Source of the DNA: Dromiciops gliroides
Taxonomy: Eukaryota; Chordata; Mammalia; Microbiotheria; Microbiotheriidae
Length of the DNA: 64,000 bases
Assembly (NCBI RefSeq): GCF_019393635.1
Contig: NC_057861.1
Coordinates: 375,892,315 to 375,956,314 of the forward strand
Reading direction: 5' to 3'
Positions 1 to 10,022 of this stretch are shown here, one piece after another. Numbering within the stretch: position 1 is the first letter of the stretch; the number at the start of each line of letters is the position of its first letter. The translations under genes were made by a program, and so were the position numbers. The notes beneath the pieces were generated by a model. It was not told where the DNA came from, searched no databases, and saw nothing but the letters and a program-made list of their open reading frames with translations.

Positions 1-118
1 CTCTTAGTGCTCCAGCCTTTCTGCTCTCTTAATCTCCTCTGCCTCCCCTGAGTCTAATTCCCAGGTCTATATATATTTTCCTTTTCTCCATTCAAATCTT
101 GTTTTTTTTTTTTTTTCT

Positions 119-430
119 GCCCCCACAGACCCCAAGCTAATCCACCAGCCAGGGCTGTGGCTGGGGCTGTGGGGACACTTGAGCATCATGTGCCTCAGCA
201 CAGGCTATGCCAGAGCCCAGCCTGGACAAGCCCGGGATCTCTGGGATAGATTCCATTCAGGTTGGACGGAGCTGGGGGCTTTTTCCCCCCAGCTGTCTGA
301 ACTGGCATCTCCTACAGCCCATGGGACTTTTTGGCTCAACTGAAGTGGAGGGGAAGGGGCACCAGCATCTCCCACACAGAAGAGACCCTGAGGGCCTAAG
401 ATTTCTAATCTCAGACCAAAGGTAGGGTCC
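119..430. other. GC-rich block of unknown origin
   Basis: This block is clearly richer in G and C than its AT-rich surroundings and is preceded on the plus strand by a T run at 101-118. Read on the minus strand it would end in a poly(A) stretch, as a retrocopy or SINE-like insert would. I do not recognise the sequence, and the short open frames on both strands have no family resemblance I can name. It could be the tail end of an untranslated retrocopy or a piece of an old LTR or L1 leader. The run 431-600 beyond it is AT-rich with two short homopolymers and nothing identifiable. Confidence 0.3.
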
Positions 431-2240
431 CCAAAACAAAATAAATTTTCACAGTTCTTTTTTTAATTAGCCTTGAACCTATTAAAAAAAAAACTCCAGA
501 AAGTCTCCATGCTTGTTTTTAAGGGTATGCCACTACCTCATTTTAGTTGAAATCTGACTAAATCTTAATTATTTTGCAATATCAAAGTGATTCCATTAGT
601 TTAGATGACCTCCCCACCTCTGTCTTTGAAGTCTCTCAGATCTTCTTTGTGGAGGATCCACTTAATTCATTCCAATAGAGATGGACATTTTATAATTCAT
701 ATTTCTGCCACATTTCAGGTTCCTGGAACTCAACAAATAGTCTATAGCTATTTCCATATAAGGTTTCATTTCCCTAGCTTGGGTATTAGTATTACCTATT
801 GTTCCTGGAGATCTTCCCTGATCAATAGCTTTCTTTCCTCTGCTCTGGTTGTAGTCATTGGCATCATCAAGTTGTCTAACATTAAATGTGAACAAGTTTC
901 AATGCTGAAAATAGTCATCAGTTCTAAAGACTATGCCACCACGATTCTGACCAAGCAGAACACAAGATAGTGTCATTTTCTTTAAACTGGGCAGATATCT
1001 TGAAAGAATATGTTGCCTCTTAAGCTTTTCCCCTTGGAACTGCTGGTTTATAAGCCTGTCTGTTTTCCACATCTGGAATAGAGCAGGGTCTTTCCAAGAT
1101 TCTTCACTTGTTTCACAGAAATCATTACTTTCTTGTCTATCATGTTGACCATGGCCATTTCTAGAGCCCTCTATTTTACTGTTCCTCCCATCACAATCAG
1201 AATATCTATTATTCTGATCAAATGTTAGAAAATTCCAATTTGTGTTACCAGTGGTTACATTATATCCATGGTACATTTCATATGATTTAAAATCTTGAGC
1301 ATGGAAAACATTGGGTGTTAGAGATGGAGAAGGATTAAATCTTTGAACATTTACATGATAATTGAACTCAGAATGAAAAAGGCCATGAGGAACTAAAGAG
1401 GATTCCATTGGTTGCCATTCAGGCCTAAAGAAAAGAAATGGGTTATTTAAAAACATACATTCCATTTGTCCATTAACTGGATATTCAGTGTTCGACCCAT
1501 CTTGATCCTTAGTAAAATATTGCTCATCACCATGGGGTAACTGTATAGTACTAAATCAAATACCTTTCTTTTTTTCATCAGATTTTAAATTGTCAATGTA
1601 ATAGCCTTGACAAAATAAACTAAATTGCTCCTGAGAGGGTTTAAATTCCTCACAATGGCTTCCCACATCTTCTTTATCATTCCCAAGCTCCTGAATTTCT
1701 TTGTAAAATTGAGATAACTCAATGTCTATATCCAGTTTATTAGAGGATGGTTCTGCTTATTTTGTAGTCTACCATTTTGTGGGTAATGTTTTCTTTTATT
1801 TTGTTTATTTTCCTCAGAAATTTTGTAAATAGGTCCTATGAATGTTTTGCTTGTATTACATTCCACTTCTCTGCTAACTGGATTAGCTACCTGGTGATTT
1901 CTTTCCATTGTAATTTCTTTAAAACTTCCAGAAACATAAGTATAGTTATTTCTAGATACATCACTGATGTTCATGGATACTACTGTTGGATTTACATGCA
2001 GAAGGCTTTCTGAATTAAATGATTCAAGAATATCTGGCCTATTATAAGGGATTAAATCACCCAAAGGTTTCAACAAAACTCTAGTTTCAGTCTTGATCTC
2101 CTGAGTTTTTTCATTTTACTTGTGATCAAAGATGGATAAAAATATCCAGTTGTTATCTGTTTTCTCTTAGGATCTGTGAAAATGGTTACCACCATCATGG
2201 AATATAGTATATCTGTTGATTTCAGTTTTTTATTACATGT

Positions 2241-2599
2241 TGTAATGATTGGAATGACGCCATCTGCTGGAGACTTACTGTAGAAAAGCTCCACCATGAG
2301 GTGAAGGTCTCTGAGGGCAAGATCATGCGTCTTTTCTTTGGCATCAGGAAGTGATGTTTGCTTGTGGGAGGAAGAAGGGGGAGCCTGTCGCTCTGACTCT
2401 CTCTCTTTCCTGTGGACTCTGGCGGAGAGCGGAGCTAGGAATACTTTCTCCCTTTAATAGATAGATGAATCTAGGCCTTTCTCTCTCTACAAAATTCTTT
2501 TTCTCTTTAATACATGCTTAAAAGTCTAACTCTTGCTAATTTATTGGCAACCACTCATTAGATATGTTAGACAGATTAGCTAGAATTTTAGCCCTTACA
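2241..2599 (+). repeat. 5' LTR of the 2241-4251 element
   Basis: It starts TGTAATGATT and ends GCCCTTACA, giving short inverted ends TGTAA/TTACA. It contains the stretch gaggtgaaggtctctgaggg, which is shared with the partner LTR. A late T-rich stretch with taatacatgc matches taataaatgc in the right LTR, probably the polyadenylation-signal area. Confidence 0.82.
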
Positions 2600-2859
2600 T
2601 GATGGCGATGGCAAAGGGACTATCTCTTTAAGAAGAATCTTGGCAACAAAGGCAGCTGAAAAGGTGGTGACAAAACTGAGGTGTGAGACTGTAATCCATG
2701 ATGAGGAATGCAAATTGGCTGGTTTATGGTTGATGGAGGTTGATCTACATTAAAGAAGTAAATGGATGCACAATCAGCTGGTTAAGTATCTGCTGGTCCC
2801 AGGGGCTGGGGTGGCAGCGGCTGCCCGTCCTCCCAGAAGATGAGCTTGAAGTCGAACAC

Positions 2860-3215
2860 CACCGCAGCTGCTGCTACAGGAATCATCTCAGACACAGACA
2901 AGAATCTGCTTCTTATATGCTTAACCATAGAACTGAGTGTGAGTCTTTTAGAATAAATGACTCTCCTTTTGAAGAATATGTTGATGAATTAAAGAAACTT
3001 GGAAGGTAGGGTGGAGAAGAGATGATTGTAGCATTTGCTAGACATCACCAGCTGAATGTGATATTTAATCAGTTGAATCAGCTCCTATTGAAAATCAGTG
3101 GCACAGACAAAGCTGATGCCAAAGAATTCCACATTTTCTACCATAGAAAACATTATGACAGCATTAGAAAAATCAGTGACAATTCAGAACCCCCTGCCAC
3201 TTTGGCATGCAGAGA
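2860..3215 (+). pseudogene. OTUD3-like OTU deubiquitinase fragment inside the LTR element
   Basis: Plus-strand translation shows RNHLRHRQE, SPFEEYV, IVAFARHHQLNV, ISGTDKA and HYDSIRKISDNSE in the order seen in the OTU domain of OTUD3, a de-ubiquitinating enzyme. The N-terminal part with the catalytic aspartate and cysteine is not recognisable, so the copy could not be an active enzyme. It is broken and is treated as a fossil cargo. It is intronless and lies wholly between the two LTRs, which means either capture of a host transcript by the element or insertion of a retrocopy into the element. OTUD3 is the best match I recall, but another OTU family member is possible. Confidence 0.6.
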
Positions 3216-3866
3216 ATTGGGGAACCAGTTAAAACAATGTGGTATACCCCAAATTCTAGCAGTTTAAATAACTTCAAATTTAACAAGCATTTCCTTCTAC
3301 AGGTCAACCACTGAAGAATATGACCTGGTTTTCTGCCCCACCTCAATCTCCCCCACCCTTTCCCCTCCCTGCACCTATCCTTTAATCTTATCTTTTTTTT
3401 GTTTTGGCCTTTGAAAGGCACTGCAAAGGCCTGAAATTCACCACACTTTTAAGTTCTTTAAGAGCACAAAAGAGTGCTTAGCAAATCTTTTTGTTTTTGT
3501 TTTTCCTTTGTTTTTGACTTTTGTTTCTCTTGCTTTACTTTTTTAAAAAAAACTCCATTTTATAAACTAAGGGACTTTTCAAAGACATTTTAAGTATATG
3601 CTGTGGGAGGGGCCATTGGGCCTCAGAAGCTACCAGAATTCTTTTTTTTTCTTTCTTTTTGAGAGAACCATGAGTTTCTTTTTTTTTTTTTTCTCCTTTA
3701 TGGGATTGTTAAAAAAAAAAAAACGCCCCTCTGGACAAAACATTCCTCTCTCCCTTTTCTATATTGTTATTAACATATTGTTAGTTAGAATAGGATATTA
3801 TATTTTGTTATTTTTGACTGTTTCATCAAGGAAACACCCTGTTTCTTGGAGAAACAAAGGGGGGAC

Positions 3867-4251
3867 CGTAATGATTAGAATGATGCCACCTGCTGGAGAC
3901 TTACTATAGAAAACCTCCACCATGAGGTCAAGGTCTCTGAGGGCAAGACCATGCATTTTTTCTTTGGCATCAGGAAGTGATATTTGCTTGTGGGAGGAAG
4001 AAGGCGGAGCTTGGTGCTCTGACTCTAGTTTCTGACTCTAGTCTCTTTCCTGTGTACTCTGGCAGAGAGCGGAGCTAGGAATGCTCTCTCCCTTTAATAG
4101 ATAGAGGAATCTAGACCTTTCTCTCTCTCTTTACAAAATTCTTATTCTCCTTAATAAATGCTTAAAAGTCTAACTCTTGCTAAAATTTATAATTTATTCA
4201 TGACCACTCATTAGATATTTAAGCAGATTGACTAGAATTTTAGCCCTTACA
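3867..4251 (+). repeat. 3' LTR of the 2241-4251 element
   Basis: Homologous along its whole length to 2241-2599, somewhat longer because of a local ctctgactctagtt-type duplication in the middle. It contains AATAAA (cttaataaatgc) near 4150 and ends CCCTTACA, followed by the ATGT target duplication. Confidence 0.82.
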
Positions 4252-4454
4252 ATGTTTACCTTTCTAGTTTTATTTTTTACCATGTCCCAAAGACTTAGCT
4301 TAATTTTCACAATAAGGCACTATGGACTATAGAGTAAATAGTGGCAAGAAACAAGGGTGAGGGGAGAACAGGGCACAGGGCAGGTCCTTGCTGTTGGTTT
4401 TAGAAAGACACTACTTATTGTTTTAAGAAAAGCTCCAATTACTCCTATGTTCTT

Positions 4455-4680
4455 TAGTGTTTATAAAAGAATATGTGGCGTAGTTTGTCCAAAGAATTTT
4501 TTTCTTCATCTGTTGAAATAATCATGAATTCCAATGATTTTATTATTTATATGGTCAATTATGCTGAGAGATTTCCTCATATTGAACAAGTCGTGTGTTC
4601 CTGATATAAATTCCACTTGGTCAAATTAAATGATACTTGTCATATAGTCATATAACATCCTTGCAAGAGAATAAATCTTT
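4455..4680 (-). mobile_element. L1 ORF2 fragment
   Basis: The minus strand of this stretch matches the layout of the L1 reverse-transcriptase region. On the plus strand it shows the reversed landmarks 'gttgaaataatcatga', 'tatatggtcaattatg' and 'ttgaacaagtcgtg', in the spacing seen in mammalian L1. It is truncated on both sides. The following 4690-5080 is AT-rich and shows nothing I can assign. Confidence 0.55.
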
Positions 4681-5080
4681 GAAGAATGTATTATTTGCAT
4701 AAAAGGTAAGATACTTTTGAGTCGTTTCCAATTAGTTTACCACCGTTTTTTTTTTTTAATTTCAGTTTTATTTTCTACCTTCAACTCCTATGCCCACATT
4801 TGTATTAAAGTCAAAAAACATCAACATGCATATTGACTTCTGGAGATCTTGTCAAGTTCCTGATAGTATTTCTACACTTAAAATCTTGCAATGGATCTTG
4901 AAAAAAAAAGCTATAATTATTTTTCATAATCATATTGTTGCTTAAACACATCAAGTCATGAAAGGAGTGATGGTCCTTTCCCTCAAAAATGATTAATAAT
5001 TAATGATATTCATAGTTTACATTTAGGTAGTGCTTTTAATTTTACATGTTTTTTATAATTGTTTTTGAGGTATAGATTTT

Positions 5081-5132
5081 ATATACATACATACATACAT
5101 ACATATATATATATATGTATATATACATATAC

Positions 5133-5196
<64 letters not shown>
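5081..5196. repeat. AT-rich microsatellite (ATAC)n then (AT)n
   Basis: Tandem ATAC units pass into ATATAC and then into an almost pure AT run to 5195. It is a simple-sequence repeat prone to slippage and cruciform formation. Confidence 0.95.
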
Positions 5197-5197
<1 letters not shown>

Positions 5198-7150
5198 GTT
5201 CATGAGAGTGTGAATCTAATTGTTACATGGTTTCTCTGTCTTTCTAGGCTGTAATTTTGGGTATATTCTATTCCACAGTTATTCTTTATGATGGCTAATG
5301 TCTTCTTTGATTTACCGTCTCCTCTCTTGGGTTTTAAACTAAGACTTAAATGAGGAGGAGTTTTACAACATTTTATCTTTAAAAAATGCATGGAATACTG
5401 ATATATCAGGGATTTAGTAGTATCAGTAGAACTATATATATAAGTTTATGATATTTCTTTATGAGTAGTTCCTAAAGCTAAGTGTAATTGCAATATTCTT
5501 TCATATACTCACAAATTACCAAATCTGAAAAAGAAAGTTATCTATTTCAATTCAGCTTCCTAGCACATGCAGGAATCCTCTTTATAACAACTTTGAGAAG
5601 TGATTATCCAAACTTTGCTTCTATGTGTACTATGACATAGAACTCACTACATTATTAGCAAAACCTCTCTAATTTTAGGAAACCCAAATTGTTAGAATTT
5701 CTCCCCTTATGTATTCCTCTTTTGAAGGCACAAAATAAGCTAGAATGTACAGCAATGCATTTTTTTCAAAGAAATTCTAGAAGGTGGCATTTGGAGGTTG
5801 ATGATGAGTTTTGGTCCACAGAGCATTCTGGGAAGGAAAAGATGAAAGGAGAGAAATGGGGAGTTTTAGGAGGAACAAATTGACATGCTCCCTGTCTTGA
5901 GAAATATGACTTTGGTATTGCAAAGTATTTTCTCCCTAGCACTTATATGCAAAAGGACTATGAGAATTTTAAATTAAGGAGGTATTGCTATGGACAGATA
6001 TTGTGCTAGTGACTAGATCTGGTTGAAATGTGATAATCCCTTTCCCAACTGTTCTCTTTTTCTTATGATTCTGAAATTAGGTTGGGAGTGGGGGAAAGTA
6101 TAGATTAACTGCTCCCTCTCTGGAATCTTAGCACTAATCTCTTTGTGCTCTATTCACTTATGTAATCACTGATTTATATCTTACTATTCTGCTCAGTCCC
6201 ATTCTCCATCAAGAATTCTATTTACTCCCCCATTTCTGTGTTTTTTTCTCCGATACATAAAACTAATTTAGCATGGTAGTCTTGGTTATGTAATTACTTA
6301 GGGAATGCTTACATTGTAAGAAAAAGAGGGTGTTGAATAAAAGCAGCATATACAATCTAGAATACAGTGGGAAGCTGGCCTCAAGGGGAGACTAGGTCAT
6401 AGAATACTTTCCCCAGAAATATAATGCCCTCTCTGCAAGTTTTTTTTTTCTTCTCTATGATAAAATAGTCTTGTTCCCTTAACCATTAACATTAATAATA
6501 ATATAGATATATAGATAGATGATAGATATAGATATAGATTTTGTTCAATATATTTTGCATTTAGTTTCTCCCCAGTACTCTTCTGATGAAGTTCCAGTTT
6601 GTCAGTTTCACGTAAAATGTGGTATGTCAAATGGAAAATATTTCAGAAGTAATCCTGACTGATATCACATGTACTTCCGTTGTTCCAGAAACTCTTCTGT
6701 TAATGGAGCCTACAGCTGCCAATTACCTTGACCTTCTTGTCAACTATATCACACTGCTGAATTATGACAGACTTGTAGCAAATTAATTCATCATCTTTTT
6801 TATTATTTTACATGTATCCCTTATTTTTACATGTATTAAGCTGAGGCATCCCCCATTTACTATGTATATAATTGTTTCTATTTTTTACACTAAGTGGAAA
6901 ATTTTAGATCTTTCTCTGTACAAATTTCTCTATGAATCAGCTCCTATTGTTTAGCCTCATGGGAACTATTTTCCCTAATTCTGACATACAATGTATTACA
7001 TTTTTTGTATATATTTTTTCAAAACAACAAATCAAAAATGTGTAAACAGATACAGTCAGGAGATACTGATATAATGTCTTAAATCTTTCCACTTCTCAGT
7101 TGGATAAAACCTGAATCTGGCAGTTAAAATGGCCTCTTGCTATATGTGTG

Positions 7151-7211
<61 letters not shown>

Positions 7212-9660
7212 TAGAGGATTTTTTCACCTTCAGTTTGTATGTTATTACCTTTGGCAATCTCATCTTACATGGGTCAACATTTTAGTTCTTTTCATGTTGG
7301 GTTTCCATAGTTTTGTAGGAAAGACTTTTTTAAAGAACAATTTGGTTACCTAGGGATATAGTTATATCTCTAAGGGTAATAATTTATGCATGTATCTCCC
7401 CATGTATCAAAATCAAATGCTTTCCCTTTACCAGAATGGTTTCATAAAATGCCTATAGCATATTTGCAAAGTAATTTCAAAAATAATTTTCACAGTGTGG
7501 ACATCTGTTTGAATATTCATGAATTAACTTGACATCAACTGAGTCCTAAATGGCTTCTTCCTTTTAAAGTATAATGAGGATATAAAAAAGAGAATCTACC
7601 TGAAAAAATAGCTTTGAAAACTAGAACATGCTTTAAAACACTTTATTATCTAGGAATAGGGAAGGTCTATTGAGGAGTTAATTTTTAATGGATGCTAATT
7701 AATAAAACTTTTCATTCAAGAATGAGTTGCAAATGAATAAATTTGATCATAACAAAGAGAAACAGATAGATGCTATTCTCTTCCAAAAGTACATTGAAAA
7801 ATCCATACTGGCACAATATATAACTATTACCTACATATTTTTAAATGTGATCTTGAAATATTTGCTATAACTGTTTTCTGTTAGTTTGCAATATTAATTA
7901 CATAGATTAATATCTAATAGACTTTGCCCTCTATTCATTATATCAGGCTGTATGACCACCAATATTTTGTTTAATTTGAACCCCAATTGAATTCAAATGT
8001 ATAATTCATATATGGCCCAAAATATATTTATTCATGCATTATTTATGATTTGTGCTAAGCTGAAATGTATTATTATAAGGGATGTTTAGGCTATTCTGGC
8101 AATCATACAATTTTAATACACTTTAGATTCTCATTATTTATATAACACTATTACTACAACCAAAAAGCAGAGGAGCTGATCTGAGCTGAAGGCAAGAATT
8201 GTTTATATAGTCTATTTCCCTCTAATCATTGTAAATACATGGCAAATACAATTAGTGACCACCCTGACCTCAGAAAATCTTATTCTTTCCCTTTTTATGG
8301 AAGCAGTAGAGCTCTGTGTAAAAGAAAGAGGGTAAGCAAAAGAATTGAATAAGATTTCACTGAGGCAAAGCAATACATCTCTAAAGAATATTATTACCTG
8401 ATGATTTCCCATGCTTGTATGGTTCCTCTGTTCCTATATTGTCTTGCTGTGGTAACTTATCTGAAAGGGGATATTCTATAATTTCTGTGAGGTGTCAAAT
8501 ATAGAAAACACCAAGATTCCAAGCATTGAAAAGGGTATCTGTCATAAGGTCAACAGGAGTTGCATCCTTGACAACACCTCATAACCCTTTCCATATTCTC
8601 TTCTCCATAACTGTGCCAGAGATTATAGAATGTGGTATAATATTCTTAAAACACACAACCAGTATATTTTTTACATTTTCACAGTAATCAAAATATGTCT
8701 AAGAAACTCATTGAAATACATTTTTTTGTGTGTGTGGCAAAATCAAATCTATTAAAATATTTTGATGTTCTAGCTTATATTTCTATATGACTTTAAAAAG
8801 TGTAGAACTAAACTTCATGAAGACTCAATTTTCTCATGTTGCTCAGACTGTATTAAATGTAAAATGCTATTAAAAATGTTATAATTGTCAAGACAAGACA
8901 AGGAAATAATCACATTGCAATTGAAAATGTTAATATATGTTTCAAGTTATTTTCATGGGTCTCAATATGTCTTTCTAATTGCTGTCAGCTTTATAAAAAG
9001 TCCTGTGAGGGCCTTTAGTGTAATCATGAATGGAATAGACTGTAATTGTGTATGGACTTTTATTTTCTATATTATTTCATTCATCAGTTAATTAATAAGC
9101 AATTAATATTTCAAAGCACTGGATGGGGTAGGCTGATAGTTATAAAGATCTAAAAATGTGATTTCTTATTCTTGATGAACCATAATCTCATAATTAATAG
9201 AGAAATATATACAATTGATTAAAAAAATTCAAAAAAGTCACCTGCACTTGTAAAGAGGGAGAAATTACTTATGACTTGTTTTTTCAAGGAGTATTTCATG
9301 AAAATGATAGCTTTTAATTTTAGAAGGAAGGCCAGGGAGGATGCAGAGCTGGGATGTTGTATTACTTCTAGTACAAATATTGCAAAAAGCAAAAGTCGAG
9401 TGAGAAAAATATGTGGTCAAATTACTCCCAACAGCCTAGTTTAAATAGAACTGGTTATAGGGAAATAAAGATAGTTAAGGCAAAATGTAGACTCAAACCA
9501 CACTGAAAATTAGAAAGTTTAGTTCAAGAGTTTCTATTTTCTTATTGTAGTAAGCAGTGGGATAAAATTTTAAGAAGGAAAATAACTCTTTCAAAGCAAT
9601 CAAAGGTTGAAATCAATATAAGAACATTTCCCAAGCCAACCAGAAAAGTCAATTGACAGT
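5197..9660. other. Mostly unassigned AT-rich non-coding sequence
   Basis: Apart from the CA microsatellite at 7154-7209 I see no gene, no recognisable young SINE and no long frame here. Short GATA-type tandem units lie near 6505-6540. Base composition is uniformly AT-rich, as in the rest of the window. Old, unrecognisable repeats are likely, but I cannot name them. Confidence 0.6.
7154..7209. repeat. (AC)n microsatellite, about 28 units
   Basis: An uninterrupted AC dinucleotide run of about 56 bases, long and pure enough to be length-polymorphic. Confidence 0.97.
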
Positions 9661-9666
9661 CATTTC

Positions 9667-10022
9667 TTTTTTTTTTTTTATTTCACATACATTTTAATGT
9701 AATCAAGGGTAAATATTTTGTGCTTTCCAACAGTTTTAGAAAATTATCAATTACATACATATTTATTTTGTTTTGTTTTGTTTTTCATACACATTTGTGA
9801 TGATTATACTCTAGTACATTTTCCTGTTTGTGGGGGTAGGGATAATCATAAGCCTGGCATTTTGCCAGAGGCACTTTTTTTTTTAAAACAAGAATTTTTA
9901 CATATATATTTTTATATATGTAATATATATATATATATATATAAAATATATACATATATTTTCAGGAATACAATCCTCACCATTTGTGAAAAACACAAAT
10001 CAAAAACAAAAACAAAACTCCT
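9667..10022 (-). other. 3' UTR and poly(A) relic of the DBF4 retrocopy
   Basis: On the minus strand, the sequence after the DBF4 stop runs about 340 bases. It includes an AT dinucleotide patch at about 9900-9958. It then reaches ATTAAA (9698-9693), and about 13 bases later a run of 13 A (9679-9667, written as T on the plus strand). A polyadenylation signal followed at normal spacing by a genomic A tract is the signature of a reverse-transcribed, polyadenylated mRNA. An AATAAA also overlaps the start of the A run. The A run could also belong to unrelated sequence, since I could not confirm the end by a target duplication. Confidence 0.6.

Larger units (their letters stand above)
2241..4251 (+). 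mobile_element. LTR retroelement (endogenous-retrovirus type) with short interior, broken
   Basis: Two similar terminal repeats (2241-2599 and 3867-4251) flank an interior of about 1.27 kb. The LTRs run from TGTAATGATT (CGTAATGATT in the second) to CCCTTACA. The tetranucleotide ATGT lies directly outside both ends (2237-2240 and 4252-4255), a 4-bp target duplication. A purine tract with six G (about 3851-3865) directly precedes the right LTR, as expected for plus-strand priming. No gag, pol or env reading frame of useful length is visible. The interior instead holds an OTU-family gene fragment. By eye the LTRs differ at roughly one position in ten over their first 150 bases, so this is an old fossil. 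It sits inside the N4BP2L2 pseudogene and is therefore younger than that pseudogene. Confidence 0.8.
600..4320 (-). pseudogene. Processed pseudogene of N4BP2L2, split by an LTR element
   Basis: Minus-strand translation between about 2240 and 600 follows NEDD4-binding protein 2-like 2 in order without introns. It runs from KKLKST near 2225, through NRPDILES, TFIGPIYK, QFYKEIQEL, EPSQEQF-like and FRPEWQ, to NGFCE-like, LLGQNRGGIVF, TDDYF, QAIDQGRSP-like and MSISI near 670. The extreme N-terminus resumes beyond the inserted LTR element, at about 4256-4320. The family carries a P-loop ATPase/kinase-like domain, but here the P-loop motif (GLPGSGKTT in the family) is degraded to LPSLKKMT. Several frame changes are visible, for example between 1470 and 1560 and near 895. 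A block of roughly 25 codons after the AIxYxxEFxEP-like segment is missing. No coding capacity remains. It is a dead retrocopy older than the LTR element inside it. I recognise the family from memory, and an alignment would confirm it. Confidence 0.8.

Noticed and set aside
605-970. 121-codon plus-strand frame
   Set aside because: Antisense of the N4BP2L2 pseudogene.
5081-5196. Regular short repeats as a possible CRISPR array
   Set aside because: Simple tandem microsatellite without spacers, in a mammalian genome.
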